A stretch of 64,000 bases of DNA from Hermodice carunculata (taxonomy: Eukaryota; Annelida; Polychaeta; Eunicida; Amphinomidae): NCBI GenBank assembly GCA_964020975.1, contig CAXHWN010002743.1, forward strand, positions 146,401-210,400, in the 5' to 3' direction. Position 1 is the stretch's first letter. Each line of letters starts with the position of its first letter. Positions 10,950-21,463 of this stretch are shown piece by piece. Below the pieces are notes generated by a model that was given only the letters and a program-made list of their open reading frames with translations, had not been told where the DNA came from and ran no database searches. The position numbers and the translations under genes are program-made.

Positions 10950-11939
10950 CATTTGAACATTTTACCTCCCAGTAAAATGTTGCCAGGGTTTCTGCACATG
11001 ATAGAATGGGTAATTTTTGAACATATAATAACAAATTTTAATACAAAGTCTGCTGTGCGCTTTCATTGACTGTTAGTATATATCAGCTGTTGAGCAACAT
11101 GATACGAACTTTCTGTTTATGAATTGTATGGATCTTATTTTCATTACCGTAAAGTTTTGCTCATTTTACTTTTCAGCAGGCATTGTCTAAAACACAGAAG
11201 ATTCATGCCGGGATCTGGTATTGGTTAACAGGTAGACAAAAACATTGATGGCACCGCAAAACAGTGTTAGACTGCTATTATTATAGTAACGATGGTACTC
11301 TCTTTTGTAACTTTTATTGTTATTTCTTATTTGCCTTGTGAAAAATAATGCTTCACCGAGTTACTATGTCTCCCAATTCTTTGAAACCCCTGTCATTATG
11401 TCTCTGTCATATTGTTAAGGTTTAAAGCCTAATTTATTCGCACCTTTGCTCTCATAGGTTGCTGGAAGGTAATTATGTTTGTGTGCCAACAGAGACATTC
11501 CATTTCCTCAAAATTCGTTCATTCTTTCTCTCCTTCTTTTTTACTCTCTCTTTCTCTCCGCCACTACGTTTTGTCCACATATTTTCTCAGAGACATCTAG
11601 TGCTAGAAATCCGAACTGTTGCGTGGTCATGGCCGTATTATTTAAATGTGTCCACTGATTTAGAATAGTTTAATATTTTGAAAAATATTCAAATTAGAAG
11701 CTATTGAAATTTTAACAATAATGTTCCATATCCACATCCAGGTAGTAAGTTGTCTCATAAACAACTTATTATCCATAGTGGTCTGCTTTAAAAGGCATGT
11801 CCTTGCAGAGAATGAGAAAACAACTGTGTAATGACTTAGGGTCTCAACACTGCTCATGTCGCACAGATCTGTAAGGCCCAAGTAACCGGGAGGCCTCATC
11901 ACAATGCTACAGGTAATCAGGATTCACAGGAAGCAGCAT
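10950..11939. other. No gene seen
   Basis: AT-rich. Near 11470-11560 it carries a decayed end of the hairpin/(CTTT)n repeat (TTTGTGTGCCAACAGAGACA followed by T/C-rich sequence). Nothing else recognised. Confidence 0.4.
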
Positions 11940-12071
11940 TATGCCTGGGACTATCTCAGCCAGTCTTTGATTCCAAGAGACCACCGCATCTCTGGATTGA
12001 AGCCTTATGCCTGGGACTATCTCAGCCAGGCCTCGATCCCAAGAGACCACTGTATCTCTGGATTGAAGCCT
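11940..12071 (+). repeat. 66-bp tandem duplication
   Basis: TATGCCTGGGACTATCTCAG ... TCTCTGGATTGAAGCC occurs twice head to tail (11940-12005, 12006-12071) with a few substitutions. Confidence 0.9.
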
Positions 12072-12438
12072 GCAATGTGACATTACCCATCACAAACAGC
12101 TTGGGTGTGTGAGAGCTGGTTTTACCACTGAAAGCTTAACAATTCTCCAGTCCAAAATGACTTTGTCAGGTTTTGACACTTTATGCATTTCATATCAAGA
12201 GAACTGGCACATGGAACAATCCAAGGAGGTAGGATGGGTATGAACAATGAAAAAAAATCAGTATTTTGAATGATATAAATGAAAGGAGCAATTCAAATAT
12301 TAATTATCCACCTAACTATTTCATATAGATTCGCCATTCCACCTCCCAATGTGTCGAATTGTGCTGTAGACACATCTGATCAGCACTGATCAAAACTGCA
12401 GTATTGAACATTATGTCAAGTGAATTATATTCTTTTTA

Positions 12439-12531
12439 GGAATGGGGATTTGGTCGCGTGGATATGTGCGTTTCACATTTCAGCTAGGAGATTGGTGCCA
12501 AAGGTTACAGGTTCGAGTCCCGCTCGTTCCG
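12439..12531 (+). repeat. tRNA-derived (SINE-like) sequence, copy 1
   Basis: 93 nt with an A-box-like TTTGGTCGCGTGGATA and a B box GGTTCGAGTCC. GGAATGG at the 5' end can pair with TCGTTCC at the 3' end, like an acceptor stem. A 5-nt excess before the D-arm region and a poorly paired T stem argue against a working tRNA, so I call it a tRNA-derived repeat. Confidence 0.6.
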
Positions 12532-12684
12532 AACATAAAAAAGTATATATTTTCGGCATTTTCCTCAATGCTGGTGGATTTAAGTCCCCGATTCTGGAAA
12601 TAAATGCCGACTCAGCAAATATACTGCATTACCGTGTTGATATGGCACTCGCACATAACTACCTCCATTGAACCATTCTTTGTA

Positions 12685-12777
12685 GGAATGGGGATTTGGT
12701 CGAGTGGATATGTGCGTTTCTCATTTCAGCTAGGCGACTGGTGCCAAAGGTTGCAGGTTCGAGTCCCACTCGTTCCG
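12685..12777 (+). repeat. tRNA-derived (SINE-like) sequence, copy 2
   Basis: Same 93-nt length as copy 1 with six differences, 246 bp downstream. Short flanks also match (TTCTTTGTAGG / TTCTTTTTAGG before; AACATAAA after). A box TTTGGTCGAGTGGATA, B box GGTTCGAGTCC. Confidence 0.6.
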
Positions 12778-13060
12778 AACATAAACAAATATATGGATAA
12801 GATTTTTTAAAATCTTGAAAATTGTACCTGATAAAGATATCAAATTTAATGTGCCATTTCCTAGCCGCTTGTCCAGTACAGTGGCTAATCATTTGCACAT
12901 GAAACAAATATTACTTGAACACATATTGCAATATTGAAAACCTCTTAATAGACTTACAGACATAAATGCTATTATGGTCGATGACAAACAAGCCAAGAAT
13001 CTGGAGAAATTGCAACAGAAGGCGGCCTCTTCATCAATTTATGTACACATAAACGGCCAT

Positions 13061-13062
<2 letters not shown>

Positions 13063-13133
<71 letters not shown>

Positions 13134-13153
13134 TACATATATATGTATATATA

Positions 13154-13232
<79 letters not shown>
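13063..13232. repeat. (TA)n microsatellite, interrupted
   Basis: Two long TA runs separated by TATACACATATATACATATA-type sequence. Reading frames across it encode only Ile-Tyr repeats. Confidence 0.95.
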
Positions 13233-13235
<3 letters not shown>

Positions 13236-14590
13236 GACATGACTCTCTGCAGGGCTCAGCAGCAAGTGTGAACATATGAATTGCCTCTCAATTTTTCTGT
13301 TCCTGATTCATAAATATCACGAATATGATGTGGGTTTACTTTCTGCTTTTGCTGTCAACTCGGCTGACCGACAAGTCAGGAGAACCAAAGGGTGGTAGGC
13401 CTCCCATATCTCTTTTTATCCTTGTGGGAGTGATGTATTTAGGGTTAAGGTAGTTAGGCTTATATATTTTGAAAAAAAAAAAAAAAAAATCTGACGTTAA
13501 CGAAGAATATTTCATAGGTTGCGAGGACAAGTTTAAACCACCAGTTCCGTTTTATGGGTGACTGCCTGTCTGAAGTCCGCAGTGACATTTACATCTTCAA
13601 ATTGGTATTTGAAGATGAACACTGATGTTTTGGTAATTCTTGAATCTCTGCCTCTTGTTGTATTTCACTTTGTTGTCATAGGTGGGTTGAAGTTTATGAA
13701 CATGGGTTATGTTTACTGAACAATTTGTTTTTGAAGAATCAATGACATGAAATAACCTGCGATCCTTTAACTGATTCCAAGCTATGGACTGTGTGTGATG
13801 AGCTCTCCTCAGTGCAGCCTGTAATCAATGCATGCAAAGGGTGCGGAGGGATGCTGTTATCCTAGACAAAATTTCCACTGACAACTGAGACTACCACTTA
13901 ACATCCGGGGTGCTAGAATGAAAGTTATTTGCATCAAGCATTTGAATTGTACACATGGTTATAGTAGCTTAGTGTGAATAGAGTCTCTTATTGTGGTGAA
14001 GGAATTAATGTCGATGAAGTTTGGTATGTGACGCCCCCTGTTGTGTAACCACAGAGATATATAAGGCTGGCCGAGTTCAACCAGACATTGCAGCCATGAA
14101 GCTTGAACATTCCCAACATCCATGCCTATGGTGGTAAATTATATATCACAGCTGGGGCACAATTGCATTGATAATTATGATGTACATACAGACCACATTT
14201 CCTGGGTTGCCAACATGTTTTTATGTTTTAAATCATTTGGAAACAAACGATTTAAACTGGGAACCTAGGAAATCTACTGCTGACAGAGTGGCAGCCAAGC
14301 TGTGTATTAAGATCAGGCTGAAGCCAGTGAGGGCACCCTGGGGTGGCCTTTGGGAGTATCAACACTTCTAAGTTAATTGTCTCTTTGTTTGTTTTGAAAA
14401 GATTTATTGGAGGCATGGAGGATCACAACCATCTCGACCTTCTTGCAAACGGTTTAGCCTCTTGGTTGTTGCAGAGCAAGCCTTCCCGTCTGTTGAAGAT
14501 TTTGCAACTTGTGTTCCTTGTTTGTCTTCTTGTAACCTGTGCGGTAAAACCTGTTCTCCATAGATATTCCAGTATCTGATCACTTCACAG
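13233..14590. other. No gene seen
   Basis: AT-rich unique sequence. An A17-18 run lies at 13471-13489. No exon or element recognised. Confidence 0.4.
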
Positions 14591-14803
14591 CTACAGTCGT
14601 TTCTCATTACCGTTAAATATGTAATGGTTAAAAGATTCAAATTCCTCGTGAAGATAGCTTTTATTCAAATACCAGCAAGCCTAGTCTCAAGCAAAAAGTA
14701 GTCATAGTCAACAGCTTTCCTCTGGACACTTTGCGCGCATTGCTCGCAAAGTGTCCGGAGGAAAGCTGTTGACTCAGTGTTTAATCAGCACTTTAAGGAT
14801 TAA
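14591..14803 (+). mobile_element. piggyBac-like MITE, copy 2 (one end lost)
   Basis: Shares with copy 1 the blocks CAGTCGTTTCTCATT, ATACCAGCAAGCCTA and GTGTTTAATCAGCACTTTAA and ends at TTAA (800-803). Its internal palindrome is better preserved: 30-bp arms at 14706-14735 and 14745-14774 with one mismatch around a 9-nt loop. The other end is missing or decayed. Confidence 0.6.
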
Positions 14804-15410
14804 TATGACACTGTATCCAATACACCTGCCTCGCTTTATTGTCAAACAAAATATGTTGTGTTTGCAAAGGTCAATTTCTTTTTTGCTGGGATTCATGTAT
14901 ATCTTGGGTGGCGACTGATTATGCGGGCTTATGTTATTTTATTTTGTTTCGGTAACGGATAATATCAGAATGTTAGAGGCTCTCCATAGTGCTCTGGTTT
15001 GCTCTGAAAAAAAATTAACAACTAGTTTTATTCTGGTACTTAGTATAAAAGTTGAATATCGCTTTTGATGTGATTAAATTTGAAGATACTGACATTTTGT
15101 ATAAAACCTGAAATAGCATTTTATGACATAAAAATCATATTTAGTTTATAATGTCAAATAAAAGAACACATAACGGTCTCCAAAACCGTATTTTAAATTT
15201 TTTGACAAATGGTTTACTAATTTTATTGCTGTTTTAAATTTAAAGATAATAAACTTTAATTTAAACATATAGTAAATTTTGAACTAAACCCCTTGCCAAA
15301 TTTAAAATACGGTTTTGCTGCTGGAAGTGTATTATTTCATAAAAAAATATTTCCCATTTTTGGTATTTATCCTATGTTTTTTTGTTTTCTTTTGTTTTGT
15401 TGATTTTTTT

Positions 15411-15446
15411 GGGGGGGGGGGCGGAGGGTTTAACCCCCCCCCCCCC
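15411..15446. repeat. G11 / C13 homopolymer pair
   Basis: A run of 11 G (15411-15421) is followed 12 bases later by a run of 13 C (15434-15446). They can pair as a hairpin, or the G run can form a quadruplex. Confidence 0.9.
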
Positions 15447-15704
15447 AAGACTGCGCAATCTACCGTGTGTTGACGATCAATATGCTCGGGAGTCACAGTC
15501 AGCGTTGACTTGACATCCGTTATCAAAGTCATGCAGTTTGTCCGCTCAGAGAAACAGAGGTGCATCTGATTGTGTGTAATCATAGTGAATCCATTGTCTA
15601 CTTCCTTCCATAGGCGGCCATTATTATGGTGTTGCAGTCGGGGTTCCGTGGCGTGATCGTAACCAAGGACAATTGTAAATCTCAGATAGCATAAGTATGG
15701 CAGA

Positions 15705-15852
<148 letters not shown>

Positions 15853-16286
15853 TTACATTCAGCCCGTTTCAGCTTGTAACATTATCAACCGACGGTATTT
15901 AATTGATCAACGCCGGTATCTTGAGATCAATAAAATACCTTGGTAGTCTTTACAGAAAGTTAAACAGTACTGCCCTGCCCAAGATAACCCTCAATTTGAG
16001 ATTATAAAGCTATCATTTTAAACAGTATAATAAGATATTAAAGAATAATATAAGTCATATATTCATCAAAATTTCAACAATATAGATATAATGCCAAAAA
16101 AAGTCCCCCACCATGGGATATTATTAGGACAGTTTTGAGTTTGAACCAAAATATAAGTACTTATCTTCAGTTTTCGTAATTGATAATACTAAGGCGACGA
16201 ATAAAGAAATAATTGCCGACCGGTTGAATGCATTCATTCCTAATATAGGTCCCAAACCGACAGCAGAAATAGATGTAACTTTTTAT

Positions 16287-16342
16287 ATCTGGTGTATGTC
16301 TATCTGGATCTGCAATAAGATCCAGACAGACATACACCAGAT
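16287..16342. repeat. 56-bp inverted repeat (foldback)
   Basis: 25-bp arms (16287-16311, beginning ATCTGGTGTATGTCT; 16318-16342) with one mismatch and a 6-nt loop GCAATA. No target-site duplication seen. Confidence 0.8.
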
Positions 16343-16481
16343 TAATAAATATAGTATGGGGGAAAACACCTCTCTCCTGACTTGAGACAGTTGCCAACTA
16401 AAAATTGGTAGTAGCTTAAATCAATGTGAAGCATGCAATTCTCAACTTTAGGAGGTATGTCGCTCCATATATATACCATTG

Positions 16482-16757
16482 TCAATTTTGAGTACTATGA
16501 TACTCGCTCAAAACTTCATTCATATAGCTTTTAAAATCCGCCTTATATTTGCGTAAGAAGAACTTTTTTATTTGCAAATTCAAAAATGATTTTTTCAGCT
16601 TTATTTTTGAATATCCCTGGTTTACCAGTTTATCAAATAAAAGTGTATGGCGGAATTCGTAGTTGCCCAAATCAATGCATACTATAGCAAATACAATCAA
16701 TCCTTGATATTTTGCATCGTAAAATTCTTGTTCGAAATTGGAGCATTTTGCTGTCAC
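16482..16757 (-). mobile_element. Fossil reverse transcriptase C-terminal piece (YIDD-type family)
   Basis: Contains RHTLLFDKLVNQGYSKIKLK ... KYKADFKSYMNEVLS, the segment that follows the RT palm in a family of metazoan RTs with YIDD active sites. Other fragments of this family lie at 36840-38160 and 63130-63455. Class not settled (Penelope-like or related); clearly a broken, old fragment. Confidence 0.5.
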
Positions 16758-17075
16758 AGGTATTGCTGTAAGTTGGTTTGAAATTACTGTGGAAAATCGA
16801 TTTCAGTATGTTCAATATAATGTAATATTTTCTAAATTATTGCCATAAAGTACTGGAGTTCCTCAGAGGACATCTTCTTTTCATTATTAACACCGTTGAT
16901 ATGTATTTAGCATCTTCAAAACTTGAATCAATTCTTCATACTGATGACACATCTGTAAGTTCCTTACGTTGTTTTTCTCTCTCCACGGAAATGCACAGTG
17001 TGTCAGATGATATTGATACTAAGACCGCTTTTGACTAGCTATCAGCAAATAAATCATTTTAAGAGGTACTTAAGG

Positions 17076-17077
<2 letters not shown>

Positions 17078-17131
<54 letters not shown>
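17078..17131. repeat. (TA)n microsatellite inside a LINE
   Basis: About 54 bp of TA. Confidence 0.95.
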
Positions 17132-17134
<3 letters not shown>

Positions 17135-17350
17135 CATTTTTATCAAGGAAAAAGTGATTAAAACTTAGAGTCAAAAGTAAACAGTGCCATAATTTGTAAA
17201 GTTGAAAAGTTTGATTTTCTAGGACAGTGCAGGAAAGTTTAAAATTGAATGCCCAAACCGATAAAATAGTCCATAAATGTTCTTAAATAATTGCTATTTT
17301 CAGAAGACTTTATTAGTATATTTAAAAGCTGTCTTGGTATCAATTGATAA

Positions 17351-17365
17351 CTCTCTGTCTGTCTG

Positions 17366-17432
<67 letters not shown>
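17351..17432 (+). repeat. (CT)n microsatellite inside a LINE
   Basis: CTGT units grading into about 65 bp of pure CT. Confidence 0.95.
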
Positions 17433-17435
<3 letters not shown>

Positions 17436-18207
17436 GCTCCTGTCACATTTGAACTATTGCATTCTTGCTTGGGGTTTCTTTATATGAACGTATTTTCCTT
17501 TTTACAAAAAATGTCGTGCTTCTTACTTGCTCTGGAAAACATTATGCTCATACCTATCCATTTATCAAGGAATTAACTCTGCTGAAGGTACATCATATTT
17601 TCGCAAATGAGAGCCATAAAATTTTATTTCATATACATCCAAAATCAATTACCACCCAATGTCCATAATGTTTTTGAAATTCCTTTACATACTCACTGCA
17701 TGTACAATACTAGAAATAGGCAACTGTGCCTCTGCCTAAGCCCACCAAACCTTCTTTAGAACAAAGTATCCTATATTTTAGCCCCTCCATTATGAAGATC
17801 CTTCCTTCCTGTGTCACAGTCAAGATATATGCACACTTATATTCTGGTTTTTCAAATTATTCAAAATGTATTTTCTCCAACAGTATCAAGATGTTTATAG
17901 AGTGCTAAATCGTTTTGTATTTAACAGCTGAAAGCAATTTCCTAGTTTATACAGGTTTCTTATTGCCAATGGTTGATGATAAATCTTGTATCTTAATCTT
18001 TAGAATTAAATTCCTTGGCAAAATGTTGTAAATGTTTCCTCTCTTCTCGGTAAGGTGACCCCCGTGATAGCGGACATATTGTCCTTAGGTGAGTCATTCT
18101 AACATTATCATGTTTTTCATGGGCTTTAGATTTTGTTACATCATTGTTGCTTGATATGTGTTATCTATTCCTGTAAATGTCAAATGAAAGCATTCTGACT
18201 CTGACTC

Positions 18208-19041
18208 GACAAACATAACATTACATCTTGTAATAGCAATACGGTCCCTGAAATGAGCAAACTCACACGAACAGTCACCGGAAGACACATGTGTTAACTT
18301 CGGTTTAAACATATTTTATTAAGAAAAACAATTGGCCAACAGACTCACCCGCCTATATAAGAGCCGCTTGCATATATACAGGAAACATGAAGATTTCGAA
18401 ACACTAGTACACAGATAAAGAACAAAACCAATTATGAAGGGAAAAGGAAAAACAGAACGACGTGTGAGCAGAATAAACTTTACAAATTCCAGCACAAAAT
18501 CGCATTTGAAACTTTCCACAAAACGTCATATATTTATAAACAGCCTCAAACATTTTCTCATTCTGACTTTATGTAATCTCACTTCTTTCAATTCCAAACA
18601 ATAAGATTTCAAATCAAATTGCGAATGGATATTATTTTAGATTGTAACTCGCTCCTGAGTAGAATATACCCGTTGCATCCAAAGAAAGAATAACAGAATA
18701 TAGGTCAGACCCCGCTTTTGTCAATAAATACCAATGTGCAATAAAGTACTAGTACAAGCTAGACTTATTTTGCCTGTTGTGTGAAACTGAGTACATCATG
18801 CACATATTAGCACATTTAACATTGCTCATTTTTGCACCGGATTTTGTTTTGATGATACGCGCTTCAAGCCGTGCGTCCGGTGCCCAGATGGTAATGGGTA
18901 CCATCAAAGTAGTTATCCAAATTATTGTTTTACCAAGCTATTTACAAAAGACGAAGGTTTAGTACAGCTTTTACCACGAGGTGTCACCTGTAGCATTATC
19001 AAGTACAAGTACTGTCAAGTAAAGTGACGAGGGCGTTCTTA

Positions 19042-19042
<1 letters not shown>
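18208..19042. other. No gene seen
   Basis: AT-rich, no element or exon recognised. Confidence 0.4.

Positions 19043-19122
<80 letters not shown>
19043..19122 (+). repeat. (CA)n microsatellite
   Basis: About 80 bp of uninterrupted CA. Confidence 0.97.
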
Positions 19123-19123
<1 letters not shown>

Positions 19124-19416
19124 TCTTACTCTTAGTTCAACTGTTTTATACACATGAGAAACAAATTGCGATTAGACAGTTGTGAAAATATCGCCAATCT
19201 GTAGATAGTATCATTTACTTCCAAAGAAGAAGGTGGTCCAATCAGGATGTCCACAAGTTGCAGGGATCAGTCAGGCAAGGTGAGAGTGACTTGAGTTTCT
19301 TTATACTTAAAATATTACCATTTGTTTTACCGGCTTAAAATACAACTTTTATACTTAAAAAATCCTTGTTCATAATTATTAAATATTTGGCCGTAATTTT
19401 GAGTTATTGGATAAGC

Positions 19417-19417
<1 letters not shown>

Positions 19418-19472
<55 letters not shown>
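19418..19472 (+). repeat. (CA)n microsatellite
   Basis: About 55 bp of CA, adjacent to the left end of the foldback element at 19488. Confidence 0.97.
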
Positions 19473-19476
<4 letters not shown>

Positions 19477-19487
19477 TATAACTAGTT

Positions 19488-19840
19488 ATGTCTTGGGTAG
19501 TTTATGGGCAGAATTGTAATCCTCAGGCCGTCTTGTGGGCAGTTGTTCGGTTTATCGGCAGTTGAAAAATGCCCATAAACCATGTTTGCCTTAAATTCAA
19601 TGCACTACCTAGGGGGTTTCAGAAATGTACGAATTAGCAAATCTGCCCAGATATTATGGGAAGCTATAAATGGCCAGAAATGGTGGTAAGTTATACTTGG
19701 TATATACTGCCCACGGTCAGGTTTGAGGATTATAATTGACCTGCAGACAATAGGCATGACCCACAAACTGGCTGTAGGACCTATTCCATTGTATGTTTTT
19801 TGTGGGCAGTGTATAATTGCCCATAAACCACCCAAGACAT
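19488..19840. mobile_element. 353-bp foldback MITE between two microsatellites
   Basis: The ends are inverted: ATGTCTTGGGTAGTTTATGG at the left and its inverse (CCATAAACCACCCAAGACAT) at the right, one mismatch in 20. Interior blocks (TAATCCTCA..GTGGGCAG and its inverse near 19700-19735) are also inverted, so much of the element can fold back. No coding capacity. Confidence 0.7.
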
Positions 19841-19845
19841 GTATA

Positions 19846-19974
<129 letters not shown>

Positions 19975-20187
19975 TGCAAACAATTTTTACATTTGGCCAG
20001 TAAAGCAGCCCACTGCCCATATGTCACCGTCTTGCTGTCAGCCGGTCCTGCTTCAGGCTACAACTCGTGCAGGAGGCGGTACCAAGAAAACTGCTCCGTT
20101 CCATTCATACTGATATCTTTTGTCACGAAACCACGCTTTTTTGTCTTTACTGTTGCAAACAAAGATGCAACATTTCGGTGCCTTCCT

Positions 20188-20306
20188 TTAAGGATTTATC
20201 AGGGGATCCAGAAGTTTTTTCCAGCCGTTCAAATCCAGAGTGGCACTTGGATCCACACATAGATCGACGTCATTGACAAAGTACCAGGGTGTTCCAGCTA
20301 CGCCCC
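20188..20306 (-). CDS. Paralogue B exon 4 (cis-Pro loop and C-terminus)
   Basis: Acceptor ..CGTTCACAG|GGGGCG. It encodes GVAGTPWYFVNDVDLCVDPS, then LDLNGWKKLLDPLINP and TAA. The Cys after VNDVDL is not found in A or C at this position. Confidence 0.88.
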
Positions 20307-21240
20307 CTGTGAACGAGAACAAAATTGAAGACAAAAGCTTTTTAGATGCATGAAAAAGACAGGCGTTTAGAAAGCAGCAGGAGTCCGGACAAGACCCAGG
20401 ATACTCTTAATTAAATGTGCCATGTCAGAATGAGGCCAAGAAACCCATCAGTAGATTGACTCACATCATTTTCTGTTGTCCAAAGTTGAGTGAAAAAAAA
20501 ACTAGACTAGGTAGGGTAGCCATCTTGGGAGAGAATCTACTTAAATTTTGCGTTCAATGAAGTGTTTTGGCCTCGTTAATAAACAGTTCGATTTGTGTGC
20601 ACCAAACAAATCAAGTATGTTAATTTGCAAGTTCCTTCTAATAGTTGTCTGTCTTGTCTATCAGCAGGCACAATATGATAAAGTCCATCACAGTCAAGTA
20701 TGCTAAAAATGACAACATATTACAGAAATTTTCAGCCGGTAAACTATATGGTTACGGGCAAATCACTGCTAATTAACTGACAAAATATCCAGACTGGCAC
20801 AAACGAAGATGTCTATTCAGTCTTGACAATTCACGCTCGCCTTGTCAGCAGGCCCAGTGTTTGGTGTCAGGGTCCTGCAAAATACTGTAAACTGTGATGG
20901 TGGCGACACGTAGGCGCATTGAGAGATTTCTTGATGCAATTGACATTCAAAGGTTACGCATACACACATATTCAACTCAATAAAACAATTTGCAGATAGC
21001 GGGGCAAGTTAAGATTATTTTTTCTGGGTGTTGCAACTCACTTCTTGCCGCAAACTTCCATCCACTGCGCGTGTCTCCTTCGTAACTGGCGGTGTCACTC
21101 ACATACGTACTGCTAGGAATGCCAGTGGCATCACTGGCCACATCAGCCAACATGCTGAAAGTTGGACAGAAAACACGGAATCATGCGTGAATATTTGAAA
21201 GGACAGCATTTCAGTCAGTCATATGAGCTGAGTGACCAAA

Positions 21241-21292
<52 letters not shown>

Positions 21293-21419
21293 ATAAATAA
21301 ATAAACAAGTAAGTAAATATACATAATAAATAAAATACAACTTTAACAATTACATAGGTGTAACTTAGTATTCAGTTGCTTCTATTGTGTGCATTATGTC
21401 TATGTAAAGGCACAGATCC

Positions 21420-21463
<44 letters not shown>

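Larger units (their letters stand above)
16840..18207 (+). mobile_element. CR1/jockey-like LINE, degraded 3' half
   Basis: Starts in the RT palm (GVPQ, then IDMYLASSKLESILHTDDTS in place of YADD). It continues after simple-repeat insertions to SHLNYCILAWG and a KHYAHTYPFIKELTLLK segment, then a 3' UTR with GTGATAGCGGACAT..CCTTAGGTGAGTCAT and a short TCTGAC tail. The 3' UTR matches the LINE ending at 61352, so both belong to one family. Stops and frameshifts are frequent; (TA)n and (CT)n tracts interrupt it. Confidence 0.6.

Noticed and set aside
12439-12777. Two functional tRNA genes
   Set aside because: Excess bases between acceptor and D arm and a mispaired T stem; a tRNA-derived repeat is more likely, though a scan should confirm.
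13034-13275. Several Ile-Tyr repeat open frames (also near 10330, 15705, 19780, 38141 and 43122)
   Set aside because: Pure translations of (TA)n microsatellites.
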